From assembly GCA_025345505.1 (NCBI GenBank), contig JANVCC010000106.1, forward strand, positions 11,849,902 to 11,913,901: a stretch of 64,000 nt of DNA, in the 5' to 3' direction. The notes below the pieces were generated by a model that worked only from the letters and a program-made list of their open reading frames with translations, was not told the origin of the DNA and did not search any database. The position numbers were made by a program, and so were the translations under genes. Origin of the DNA: Todiramphus chloris collaris (taxonomy: Eukaryota > Chordata > Aves > Coraciiformes > Alcedinidae). This document shows positions 13,278 to 22,723 of this stretch, in pieces. Each line of letters starts with the position of its first letter. Position 1 is the first letter of the stretch.

Positions 13278-13752
13278 TGTAAGGTGTGGGTTTACCCTGG
13301 CTGGGCACCAGGTGCCCACCAAACCCTTCTATCACTCCCCCGCAACCTCCATCAGCACAGCATGCAGGGAGAGAATAAGATGAAAAAATAAAGAACCATG
13401 GCTTATAATAGATAAAGGTGTTATTCTCTACTTCCCGTCCACAGGTGATGTTGGGCTAAGTCCAGGAAGCAGGGCTCCAGAACATGTATCAGTTGCTCAG
13501 AGGACAAGCAAAAAACCCCCCCATCCTCCTCCTGCCCTCTCCCTTTATAGTTGAGCTGACGTCATATGGTATGGAATATCCAACTGGTCAAATCACGTTG
13601 GCTGTATCCCCTCCCCCATCTTGTCCCCCCATCCTCTGGTGCCGTGTGAGCACTGTCAATCATAACACGGCTGTGTTATCAACACCCTCCAGCTCCCAGT
13701 ACTGTAGCATGAAGGCTGTATGGGGAAAAGCAGCTCAGACAGACCCACTACA
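13278..13752 (-). repeat. 3' LTR of the ERVL-like provirus
   Basis: On the + strand it runs from a TGT-type edge near 13278-13285 to CCCACTACA at 13752, so the element-sense LTR begins TGTAGTGGG. It aligns along its whole length with the LTR at 24026-24500; by eye about 8 in 100 positions differ, most heavily in two short patches near 13507-13515 and 13590-13605. The ancestral promoter looks intact here: on the - strand a TATA box (CTATAAAG, 13550 to 13543) lies just downstream of a perfect palindromic TGACGTCA (13557-13564). The left edge is uncertain by about 7 bases because of a small local rearrangement ('tgtaaggtgtggg'). Confidence 0.88.
13543..13564 (-). promoter_or_regulatory. LTR core promoter: TATA box with adjacent CRE
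   Basis: The - strand reads TGACGTCA (a consensus cAMP-response element, 13564 to 13557), a 6-base spacer, then CTATAAAG (13550 to 13543). The equivalent site in the 5' LTR is TGACATCA (24303-24310), and in the solo LTRs it is decayed further (TGACACCA, TGGCATCA). The TATA box is kept in all four. CREB/ATF binding is a prediction from the motif only. Confidence 0.6.
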
Positions 13753-14161
13753 ATCTTCACTCCTTATTCCATACCATTTGCATCATGCTCAGGCCGCACA
13801 TAATACAACTCAACCATTGCATCATATTCAATTCTCATTACCAAAATCCCTTATTACAAACGAATCTCAATCTACATACTTAAACCATCTCTGTACCCAA
13901 CCAATACATTGACATCAACTACTATCCCCTGTCCTTTAACAGATAGTCCCTCATTCTATGAGCTTCCGTCACTTGATGACCTGGGTCTCATCTGTCAGGG
14001 AGAATGTTCTGGTCAGGAGAAGCAGTATGTCTGATTGTTGGGCACCAACACTGGCTAGATTTGGGTCGTCGCTGTACTCGTCTGGTCCTTTGTAAAATTC
14101 AGTGTTATTCCATCTCCTTCCTACAGCATCACTTCCTGCAACATACAACTCACATTCCAGA
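13753..14161 (-). other. Short tail between integrase and 3' LTR; no env
   Basis: About 400 bases lie between the end of the integrase frame and the 3' LTR. No envelope-like frame, signal peptide or transmembrane segment is present in either direction. The sequence just before the LTR (element sense) is only moderately purine-rich, so the polypurine tract is degraded or I mis-place it. Confidence 0.6.
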
Positions 14162-14944
14162 TTATCTTTCTGCCAAGGTCAAATCTCCTTGAGGTACACA
14201 CCGGGTCTCACCATCCTCCCTCATTACCCACCAGGTATATCCAGGTCCCTGAACAAAGACAATCCCACGAATGGGTTTGCCTTTTCCCAAGGTTCGAGCT
14301 ATCCACACTGTCTTCCCCAACCACCTCCCAGTGTGCACTACAGGGACCTTATCTCCTCCCACAACAGGCAGGGGTTTTGTTTGGGCAGGGCCAGGATGGC
14401 TAACAGGTCCTCTGGTGTTATCTAACCATGTAGCCTTTGCTAGATGGTTGTCCCATTCTTTAACTGTCTCACCCCCTAATGCTTTTAATGTGGTTTTTAA
14501 CAGCCCATTGTACCTTTCAATCTTCCCAGAGGCTTGTGCATGATAAGGGATGTGATGCACCCACTCAATGCCGTGCTCCGTGGCCCAGGCATCCATGAGA
14601 CTATTTTGGAAATGAGTTCCGCTGTCTGATTCAATTCTTTCTGGTGTACCGTGCCACCACAAAATCTGCTTCTCAAGGCCCAGGATGGTGTTCCGGGCAG
14701 TGGCATGGGGCACCGGGTACGTTTCCAGCCACCCAGTGGTTGCTTCCACCATTGTAAGTACGTGGCGCTTACCTTGGCAGGTTTGTGGGAGAGTGATGTA
14801 GTCAACCTGACAGGCCTCTCCATATTTATATTTTAGCCAACGTCCTCCATACCACTGGGGCTTTAATCTCTTGGCTTGTTTGATTGCAGCACATGTTTCA
14901 CATTTGTGGATAACCTCCATGATAGCCTCCATGGTCAGGTCCAC
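14162..14944 (-). pseudogene. pol: ERVL-like pol, integrase part
   Basis: A 260-codon open frame. It starts in the zinc-binding N-terminal domain (the CETC pair at residues 15 and 18) and runs through the catalytic core. The D,D-35-E triad is present: Asp48 in QVDYITL, Asp107 in ESDSGTHF, and Glu143 in GKIERYNG, with 35 residues between the last two. The C-terminal part has the Trp-rich, basic stretch expected of a retroviral integrase DNA-binding domain. It is separated by a single stop (near 14948) from the upstream frame that holds the His pair, and the two are in the same frame. The core alone looks undamaged, but no complete Gag-Pro-Pol frame leads into it. Confidence 0.88.
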
Positions 14945-14947
14945 CCC

Positions 14948-15363
14948 TCAATTTCGAGCCCATCTATAGGTCGCATCTCTTCCTTGATGACCCGAGGTGT
15001 CATGGGCCCATCGCACTATAAATAATTCACCCTTCCACTGCCAATCCAGATCCGCTTGAGCCACTTCCACCTTGGTAGCCTGGTCCCCCCACTGGTTGTT
15101 CTGATGTTCTTCAGTGGCCTGGCTTATGGGCACATGGGCATCCACATGGTGCACCTTCACCACCAGGTTCTCTACCCAAGCAGCAATGTCTTGCTACGGC
15201 CCAGTAGCCTAGATGGGTTTGCCTCTGTGATGCCACTTGCTCCGTTTCCATTGCTGCAACCACCCCCACAGGGCATTTGCCACCATCCAGGAGTCAGTAT
15301 AGAGGTAGAGCACTGGCCACTTTTCTCTCTCGGCAATACTAGGGCCAGTTGGATGGATGTCAT
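14948..15363 (-). pseudogene. pol: ERVL-like pol, RNase H end and integrase His-His region
   Basis: Two short overlapping frames continue the pol region. The frame at 14948-15163 holds a VDAHVP motif typical of the end of retroviral RNase H, and then the HDTSGHQG motif with the histidines of the integrase HHCC zinc site. The frame at 15172-15363 covers the middle of RNase H but falls in and out of register with the neighbours, so at least two small indels lie between 15160 and 15370. The single stop at 14948-14950 ends this part. Confidence 0.75.
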
Positions 15364-15932
15364 TTCTTCACACTAAGTGGATTCACCTTGTCCTCAGCAA
15401 ATCCAATGAATTGTTGTAGGTTACTCCACACAGCAGCCTTCCACTGTTGATGTTTTCCCACAATGCGACAAGACCCATCAGTGAACAGGGCGTATTGCTT
15501 TTCATCATCTGATAATGTGTTGTATGGTGGGGCCTCCTCAGCACGTTTCACCTCTACCTCTGGTGACATCCCAAAATCTTTGCCTTCTGGCCAGTTTGTG
15601 ATCACTTCCAGGATCCCTGGTCGACTGGGGTTCCCTATTCGAGCCCGTTGCGTTATCAATGCAATCCGCTTGCTCCGTGTGGCATCAGTTGCCTGGCGTG
15701 TAGATGAGACTCTCCCTTTGAACATCCATCCCAGCACTGGCAGTCGGGGTGCCAAGATGACCTGTGCTTCCATTCCCATCACTTCTGAGGCAGCTTGAAC
15801 TCCTTCATACGCCGACAGTATCTCCTTTTCCATTAGCATATAGTTGGCCTCTGTATCCTTGAGTCCAAAAACCCAGATGTCGTCCTCATGTCTCCCCGAG
15901 TGCCCTCTGCCAGAGGCTCTATGTAGGACCAT
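15360..15932 (-). pseudogene. pol: ERVL-like pol, RT connection and RNase H start
   Basis: A 190-codon open frame follows the RT frame after a frameshift near 15920-15932. It includes the RT connection region and the start of RNase H, with the catalytic-type Asp152 in LFTDGSCR followed by KHQQWKAAVW. Its order behind RT and ahead of integrase is the usual retroviral pol order. Confidence 0.8.
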
Positions 15933-17256
15933 TCTTCCCAGCTGCGCTGTAGAGTATGTTTTTGATAGTTAAACCTGTCCGGACTGGCCCAAGGGCTACA
16001 GCATGCACAATCTCCTGTTTAATTTGTTGAAAGGCCTGTTGCTGTTCAGGGCCCCATTGAAAGCCATTCTTCTTCCGGGTCACAGGGTAGAATGGGATCA
16101 CTATTAGACTGTGATCTGGAATATGCATTCTCCAGAAACCCACAGCACCCAGGAAAGTCTGTGTCTCCTTTTTGTTGGATGGTGGAGACATTGCTGTTAT
16201 CTTAATCATGTCCATTGGGATGTGTTGAAACCCATCCTGCCATTTTATTCTGAGGAACTGGATTTCCTGCACAGGCCACTTAACCTTGCTTCGCTTTATA
16301 GCAAAACCAACCTCCAGGAAGATTTGAATTATTTTCTCCCCTTTTTTGAAAACTTCTCCTGCTGTGTTGCCCCATACGATGTTGTCATCAATGTACTGGA
16401 GATGCTCCAGAGCCCCACCTTCCTCCAGTGCAGTATGGATCAGTCTGTGACGGATGGTGGGACTGTGTTTCCACCCCTCGGGCAATTGATTCCAGGTGCA
16501 CTGGGCACCCCTCCAGGTGAAGGCAAACTGTGGCCCGCACTCTGGTGCTATAGGAATAAAGAAAAATGTATTAGTGACGTACCACTTGGCTGCCTTGGAC
16601 TCCAGCTCATACTGAAGTTCTAGCATGTCTGGCACAGCAGCACTCAGCATAGGTGTAACTTCATTCAGACCACGATAGTCCACTGTCAATCTCCATTCTC
16701 CATTTGACTTTTGCACAGGCCATGTGGGGCTGTTGAAAGGTGAACGAGTTTTGTTTATCACCCGCTGGCTCTCCAGTTGATGAATCAATTCCTGGATAGG
16801 GATTGGGGAATCCCTTTTGGTACAATATTGATGCCAATGCACCATCATCATAGCCATTGGCACCAGCTGCTCTTCAACCTTCATCAGCCCCACTATAAAA
16901 GGGTTCTCTGAGAGACCTGGCAAGGTGGACAACTGTTCACTTCCCTCCACCTCCAAGGCAGCAACACCAAAAGCCCACCGGTATCCTTTTGGATCCTTGA
17001 AATAGACTCTCCTAAGATAGTCAACGCTGAGGATGCACGGGGCCTCTGGGCCAGTCACAATGGGGCGTTTATACCACTCCTTACCAGTCAGGCTCACTTC
17101 AGCCCCCAGTACCATCAGCTGCTGGGATCCCCCTGTCACCCTAGAAATGCTTATGGGCTCAACTTTTTTGAATGGCATTAAAATGCATTGTGCAACTGTA
17201 TCGACCAAGGCATTGTAGCTTTGTGGATCTGACATGCCAGGCCATCGGATCAACAC
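15919..17256 (-). pseudogene. pol: ERVL-like pol, protease and reverse transcriptase
   Basis: A 445-codon open frame. Near the N-terminus (residues 17-23) the sequence LVDTVAQ sits where a retroviral aspartic protease has D-T-G-A, so the flap-side glycine is replaced by valine and protease activity is doubtful. RT begins about residue 150, with WRLTVDYRGLN at 188-198 and the catalytic YIDD box at 288-291 intact. The motif A region reads WYVTNTFFFIPI, where the usual catalytic aspartate is not visible. A primer-grip/thumb region with FLGAVGFWRMHIPD follows. The long frame shows limited decay, but these two lesions suggest an inactive enzyme. The start is the first methionine in an open frame; the true protein would be part of a longer polyprotein. 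Confidence 0.88.
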
Positions 17257-17411
17257 AGTCCACTAGATCTGATTGTCCCTTTACTCCACCTGGCTAGAGG
17301 CAGGGCTTCTCTATTCCTGTTTCTGGTCAGAATATTCACAGTCTGACCCTTGCTGTGTCAAACCGGAAGCCCCTTGTCAGGCTCAGTGGAGGTGATTTTA
17401 GTCTTCACATA

Positions 17412-17623
17412 TCATTGATTGCCTTCTTGTGTTTTGACACTGACTACATTAATGGTCTTCTTGGATGGCCCCTTTTTAATGGTTTTCTTCCTTTTCAATT
17501 CCTGTACGCATGCTTCCAGCTTAAAGGTAGGTTCACTATCCCACTTCCTCAGGTCCTCCCCCTGGTCACGCAGAAAGAACCAGAGTGCACCAAGTGGCAT
17601 ACGCCTGGGGCTCCCTTTCCCTC
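17412..17623 (-). pseudogene. gag: ERVL-like gag, 3' part (downstream of the insertion)
   Basis: The last part of the provirus gag frame, with an ALWFFLRDQGEDLRKW stretch and a Lys-rich tail ending at 17412. It lies in a different frame from the protease/RT frame that follows about 155 bases later. The longer open frame running on to 17903 is only part gag: upstream of 17623 it reads into the inserted LTR. The gag frame here is in exact register with the gag frame at 22724 and above once the insertion and one 5-bp duplication are discounted. Confidence 0.75.
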
Positions 17624-18249
17624 TGTCTTTGTTTGAAAGACAGGTGTCTGCCAAGGAAGGCAGGAGCCCCCCTTGGAATGGAAATGCAATCCCCTCCCCT
17701 CCGAATGCTTGTAATTTTGAAATTAAGGGGCTTTCAGGCAAAGATATGAGGAATAGGTATAACCGTTCTTTACTGAATATATATATATAACAAGGCAAAC
17801 AAACAACAATAACTATGGTAGTAACAGCAAACAGCGCCAGGAACCCAGTCTCACCCTCACGGGTGGCTCCCGGTGAGCAGGGAGGGCGCGATGGTCTCCC
17901 CACCGCTCTGGAGCCAGCTCAGGCCTCACGTGGCAATGGCCGACGGAAAGAACCCACAGCGAGATAGTGGCACCGGCAACAGCAAGCTCCGCTGCCAAGT
18001 ACCGCGCTTTTTTTCCCTCCTTTTTCAAGGTTTTGAGGTGGACTGGAGTTCCCTGGCCCAGGGAAGGCCCAGGCAAGGGAGAGAGACCCTCTCGCGAGTG
18101 AATCCGAGAGGGCTACGTGGCTGGGGGCGTTCCCGGGCAGCCCGCGGCAGATTTAAACACGGCGAACCCTGTAGCAGTGCTCAGACCCACAGTGAGATAG
18201 CTAGCTTTCTCGCTTGTTGGCGTGTGGCTAGCAGGGCGTGGGGGGGAGG
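17624..18249 (-). repeat. Left arm of inserted LTR plus GC-rich segment of uncertain origin
   Basis: 17624-17900 is LTR-like on the - strand (see the enclosing element). From about 17870 to 18250 the DNA is markedly GC- and CpG-rich, unlike the rest of the window. It could be more of the LTR or the 5' UTR/promoter of the CR1 that follows. A 16-base motif, acccacagYgagatag, occurs twice, at 17952-17967 and 18185-18200, with one mismatch. A perfect 7-bp inverted repeat (TGTCTTT/AAAGACA) sits at the left tip, 17624-17642. Confidence 0.5.
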
Positions 18250-18346
18250 GGCACAAAAAGATAAAAGAAAAAAAAACAAACCAAAAACCACAATAAAGAA
18301 AAACCAATCAAAAAAACCCAAATAGAAACCCCAAAACCAAACAGCA

Positions 18347-19422
18347 ATGGTTGTGACTGGGGCTAAAGCTCCTGCAAAGAAGAACATGGTGACACAGACA
18401 GAGGCCCTTCAGAAGCACACTGGTGTCCAAGTCTCCAGATGCAGTGAGTGATGGAGTCTGGCACTGCTGGTGGAGGCTGATGGGGGTCACTCCTGTGCCC
18501 GGTGTGACCAGGTAGATGATCTGCTCAGCCTGGTGGCTGAGCTAAAGGAGGACGCTGAAAGGCTGAGAACAGTAAGGGAGTGTGAGAGGGAAATAGACTG
18601 GTGGAGTCAGGCCCTGCCATCCTTGAGGACAGAGCAGGTGGAGGCTCCTTTAGGAGAGGAACCTCTAGTCTCTTGCTGCCAGGTAAATGAAGAAAACTCA
18701 AGAAACAAGGGGGAATGGAAACAGGTCCCTGCTTGGCGAGGTAGGCAAACCCCATCTCAGCCTCCCTCCCCTTCCCCTTCTTGGTTGTCCCTGCAAAACC
18801 GGTATGGGGCTCTGGAATTAGAGGGACAAACAAATGATGATGGGGATGAAGGTCCATCAGAGGAGTCATCCAGGGCTAATCAGTCTCCCCCATGCATTGT
18901 TTCAAGTTCTAAAAAGAAGAAAAGGAGGGTAATTGTAATGGGTGACTCCCTTCTCAGAGGAACTGAGGGCCCCATATGCAGGCCAGATCCACACCACAGG
19001 GAGGTCTGCTGCCTCCCTGGGGCCAGGGTCAGAGATATTACAAGGAAACTTCCCAGTCTGGTAGGGCCATCAGATTACTATCCCTTATTGGTTATTCAGA
19101 TTGGTAATGATGCCGCAGCGGGAAGCCTCAAAACAATTAAAAAAGACTTCAGGGCCCTGGGGAGATCGCTTGAGGGCTCAGGAACCCAAGTGGTGTTCTC
19201 TGCCATTCCTTCAGTGGCAGGGAGTGATCCTGAAAGAGGCAGGAAGAGATTAATATGTGGCTGAGACGCTGGTGCCACCAACAGAATTTTGGGTTTTTTG
19301 AACATGGGGAGCTTTATGCTGCACGGGGTCTGCAGGGAACAAATGGAGTTCATCTGTCTCCAAGGGGGAAAAGAATTCTTGCATATGAGCTGGCTGGGCT
19401 CATTGAGAGGGCTTTAAACTAG
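18347..19422 (+). pseudogene. CR1 ORF1 (nucleic-acid-binding / esterase-like protein), two lesions
   Basis: Starts at the ATG at 18347 (MVVTGAKAPAKKN). The first lesion is a TGA at 18449-18451 at codon 35. The same frame then stays open from 18452 to about 19245. It shows a CARCDQVDDL segment that is the end of a Cys-rich, zinc-finger-like region, an acidic/coiled section, a Lys-rich patch (SSKKKKRR), then RVIVMGDSLLRGTEG, the GDSL-type nucleophile block of the SGNH esterase-like domain of CR1 ORF1. A frameshift near 19245-19255 ends the frame at 19264. The next frame continues the domain (INMWLRRWCHQQNFGFF) to the natural TAG at 19420-19422. Total about 358 codons, normal for CR1 ORF1. Role in CR1: RNA binding and, by homology, lipid-esterase-like activity. 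Confidence 0.85.
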
Positions 19423-19484
19423 GTCCGAAGGGGGAAGGGGATAAAACTGGACCTGCCAAAGTTGAGCAAAAGGGTGGCAGGTCA

Positions 19485-22203
19485 TTGTTGGGCAAGAAGT
19501 CACTAGCCCGGCTCAAGTGCATCTACACAAATGCACAAAGCATGGGCAACAAACGGGAGGAGCTGGAAGCCATTGTGAAGCGCGTCCGCTATGATGTAGT
19601 CGCCATTGCAGAAACATGGTGGGATGACTCTCATGAGTGGAGTTCTGCAATGGATGGCTATAAGCTCTGTAAGTGGAATAGGCAAGATAGAAAGGGCGGT
19701 GGTGTGGCTCTCTATGTTAAAGAGTGTTTTGAATGTATAGAAGTTAGTAAGTGTGATGGACCAGTTGAATGTTTATGGGTTAAGTTGAGGAAGGCCAACG
19801 AGGTAGATATCCTGCTGGGGGTCTGTTATAGACCACCCAACCAGGATGAAGAGGCTGATGAATTATTCTATGGACAACTGGCAGAAGCCACTAAATCGCA
19901 AGACCTTGTTCTTGTGGGAGATCTCAACTTGCCAGACATCTGCTGGAAATATAACACAGCAGACAGGAAACAGTCCAGGAGGTTCCTGGACTGTGTGGAA
20001 GATAACTTCCTGACTCAGCTGATAAGTGAGCCCACCAGGGGAGGTGCCTTGCTGGACTTGTTGCTCACAAACAGAGAGGGACTGGTGGGTAATGTGGTGG
20101 TCGGAGGCTGTCTTGGGCTTAGTGACCATGAAATGATAGAATTTTCAATTCTTGCCCAAGTAAGGAGGGGAAGCAGCAGGACTATTACCATGGACTTCCG
20201 AAGGTCAGACTTCAACCTGTTTAGGACACTGCTTGAGAAAGTCCCTTGGAGTACAGTCCTAGAGGGCAAGGGGGTCCAGGAAGGCTGGACTGTTTTTAAA
20301 CAGGAACTCTTAAAGGCCCAGGAGCAGGCTGTCCCCATGTGTCATAAGACGAACTGGCAGGGAAAACGACCGGCCTGGCTAAATGGGGAGCTTCTGGCAG
20401 AACTTAGGAGGAAGAGGAGAGTCTACCACCTTTGGAAGAAGGGACAGGCTACTGAAGAAGAGTACAGGGATTTAGTTAGGTTGTGTAGGAAGAATATTAG
20501 GGGGGCAAAAGCTCAACTAGAACTCAGCCTGGCCACCGCTGCAAGAGACAAGAAAAAGAGTTTTTACAAATATATTAATAACAAAAAAAGAACTAGGGAG
20601 AATCTCCATCCCTTACTGGATGCAAGGGGGAACATTGTTATCAAGGATGAGGAAAAGGCTGAGGTACTTAATGCCTTCTTTGCCTCAGTCCTTAATAGTC
20701 AGTCTGGTTATCCTCATGGCATTCAATCCCCTGAACTGGAAGATAGGGATGGAGACCAGAACAGTCCCCTCATAATCCAGGAAGTGGTAGTTAATGATCT
20801 TCTAAGCCAACTGGAAACTCACAAGTCTATGGGGCCAGATGGGATCCACCCGAGACTGCTGAGGGAATTGGCAGTGGAACTTACCAAGCCTCTCTCCATC
20901 ATTTATCAGCGATCCTGGTCAGCTGGGGAGGTCCCAGATGACTGGAGACTTGCCAATGTGACACCCATCTATAAGAAGGGCAGGAAGGATGATTCAGGGA
21001 ACTACAGGCCTGTCAGCCTGACCTCGGTCCCGGGAAAGATTATGGAACAGTTCATCTTGAGGGTGATCACACAGCAAGTGCAGGACAATGGGCGGATCAG
21101 GCCTGATCTTCTTCTATGATCAGGTGACCTGCCTAGTGGATGAGGGCAAGGTGGTGGATATTGTCTACCTGGACTTCAGGAAGGCATTTGACACTGTTTC
21201 CCACAGCATTCTGCTGGAGAAGCTGGCAGGTCATGGCATAGACAGGAGGACTCTTCGCTGGATTAGAAACTGGCTGGATGGCCGAGCCCAGAGGGTGGTG
21301 GTGAACGGAGTAAAATCCAGTTGACGACCAGTCACAAGCGGTGTCCCTCAGGGCTCAATTTTGGGACCCATCTTGTTTAATATATTCATCAATGACCTGG
21401 ATGAGGGAATTGAATGTACCCTCAGTAAATTTGCAAACGACACAAAATTAAGAGAAAGTGTCCATCTGCTTGAGGGTACGAAGGCTCTGCAGCGGGATCT
21501 GGACAGGCTGGAGAGATGGGCTGAGCTCAATTGTATGGAGTTTAACAAAGCCAAGTGCCAGGTCATGCACTTCGGTCACAACAACCCCCAGCAACGCTCC
21601 AGGCTTGGGGAGGAGTGGCTGGAGAGCTGCCTGGGGAAAAGGACCTGGGGGTGTTGGTCAATAGCCGGCTGAACATGAGCCAGCAGTGTGCCCAGGTGGC
21701 CAAGAGGGCCAATGGCATCCTGGCCTGGATCAGAAACGGTGTGACCAGTAGGAGTAGGGAGGTGATCGTACCCCTATACTCGGCACTTGTGAGACCACAT
21801 CTTGAGTACTGTGTCCAGTTTTGGTCACCACAGTACAGAAGGGACATCGAGGTGCTGGAGCAAGTGCAGAGACAGACAACAAAGCTGGTGAAAGGGCTGG
21901 AAAGCATTGCCCTATGAAGAGCGGCTGAGGGAACTGGGTTTGTTTAGTCTGGAAAAGAGGAGGCTGAGAGGAGACCTTATTGCCCTCTACAACTACCTAA
22001 AAGGAGGTTGTAGAGAAGCTGGTGTTGGTCTCTTCTCTCAAATTAGTAATGATAGGACAAGGGGGAATGGGCTCAAGTTGCACCAGGGGAGGTTTATATT
22101 AGATATTAGGAGGAAATTCTTCACTGAGAGAGTGGTTAGGCACTGGAACAGGCTGCCCGGGGAGGTGGTGGAGTCACCATCCCTGGAGGTGTTTAAAGAA
22201 TGA
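19485..22203 (+). pseudogene. CR1 ORF2 (AP endonuclease and reverse transcriptase), broken
   Basis: The first 544 codons are open (19485-21119). They hold a complete apurinic-type endonuclease with IYTNAQS, VAIAETWWDD, VGDLNLPD and LSDHEMIEF motifs, then the linker and RT fingers (NVTPIYKKG, NYRPVSLTSVPGKIM). No ATG opens the frame; the first in-frame start-like codon is TTG. Near 21103 about 40 bases are missing, shifting the frame. The palm continues at 21088-21324 (VYLDFRKAFDTVSH), then a TGA at 21322-21324 where CR1 usually has Trp, then [12 protein letters not shown] and SKFANDTKL. The catalytic ADD box reads AND, so RT would be dead even without frameshifts. Further shifts occur near 21630 and 21907. 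The C-terminal region ends near 22203. Confidence 0.9.
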
Positions 22204-22308
22204 TTAGATGTGGAGCTTGAGGATATGGTTAGATAAATGCTAGGACAAAGGTTGGACTTGATGACCCTGGAGGTCCTTTCCAGCCATAATGATTCTATGA
22301 TTCTATGA

Positions 22309-22723
22309 ACCCGCATCACAAACCCTCCTGGGCAGCCAATCCTGGTGTCCAGCAGGATCCCCGGGAGACAGCAGGGGCAGAAGGAGAAGCAGGAGACGCA
22401 GCAATGGCGACCTCTCTCCAAGCTGATCCTGGTGTCCAGCAGGATCCTCGGGAGGCAGCAGGGGTAGAAGGAGAGCAGGAGATGCAGTGGGGATGGGTTC
22501 TCTTCTCCAGGAGGGCAGCTTCTCCTCCCCTCCAATGCAGGGAGAAAAACAAGAGCCCTAGGGGCTCCACCCAACCCCCTTTATTCGTCTGGCTGGACCC
22601 CTCCCCCTATGGCCAGGTCCTTTTGTCTCTCTTAAGTACAGCAATTTACATCCTTGACAAACAAGTATGGAAAAATTCTTTAAGAGAAGAAGGAAAACAG
22701 AATAGCTCCCCAAAACCCCAATA
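22309..22723 (-). repeat. Right arm of inserted LTR, with AATAAA and an 87-bp tandem repeat
   Basis: Lies between the CR1 tail and the right copy of the CCCTC duplication. On the - strand it begins TATTGGGG and carries AATAAAGGGGG at 22585-22575, a plausible polyadenylation signal. At 22339-22500 an 87-base unit starting atcctggtgtccagcaggat is repeated about 1.8 times. GC content is high in the repeat half and low in the 22600-22700 half. The open frames across it (to 178 codons) are read-through of the tandem repeat and the CR1 antisense, not genes. Confidence 0.55.

Larger units (their letters stand above)
18250..22308 (+). mobile_element. CR1 LINE, near full length, nested in the provirus
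   Basis: A + strand CR1 with both ORFs and a normal 3' end: ORF1 (18347-19422), ORF2 (about 19485-22203), a short 3' UTR with 'gttggacttgatgaccctgg', and an ATTCTATG-type octamer tail ending at 22308. An A/C-rich leader precedes ORF1. The true 5' end is unresolved and could lie as far left as about 17.87 kb, which would give a length close to the 4.5 kb known for full-length CR1. It is antisense to the provirus and is the youngest layer of the nest. ORF damage (one stop and one frameshift in ORF1; a deletion, a stop and two further frameshifts in ORF2) makes it inactive. Confidence 0.88.
17624..22723 (-). mobile_element. LTR-type element inserted in gag, itself split by a CR1
   Basis: This segment interrupts the gag frame and is bounded by CCCTC on both sides (17619-17623 and 22724-22728), a 5-bp target-site duplication. 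On the + strand it begins TGTCTTTG and ends CCCCAATA. The left arm (about 17624-17900) reads, in - strand sense, like an avian LTR end: a TATATATA run followed by TCAGTAAAG and a GGCAGACA block. The right arm (22309-22723) has a - strand AATAAA at 22585-22580. A + strand CR1 ending at 22308 lies between the arms, so this was probably a solo LTR of roughly 1 kb before the CR1 landed. Family and exact internal boundary are uncertain, and a more complex composite cannot be excluded. Confidence 0.6.

Noticed and set aside
13753..14161. Possible env gene after integrase
   Set aside because: Only 0.4 kb is available, and there is no frame with signal peptide, cleavage site or membrane span.
16111..16623. 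170-codon + strand frame
   Set aside because: Antisense shadow of the provirus RT frame; no recognisable domain.
17412..17903. Single 163-codon - strand gene
   Set aside because: It crosses the 17624 insertion edge; only the part below 17623 is gag, the rest is LTR sequence open by chance.
22038..22574. 178-codon - strand frame over CR1 tail and LTR arm
   Set aside because: Read-through of CR1 antisense and a GC-rich tandem repeat; crosses an element boundary.
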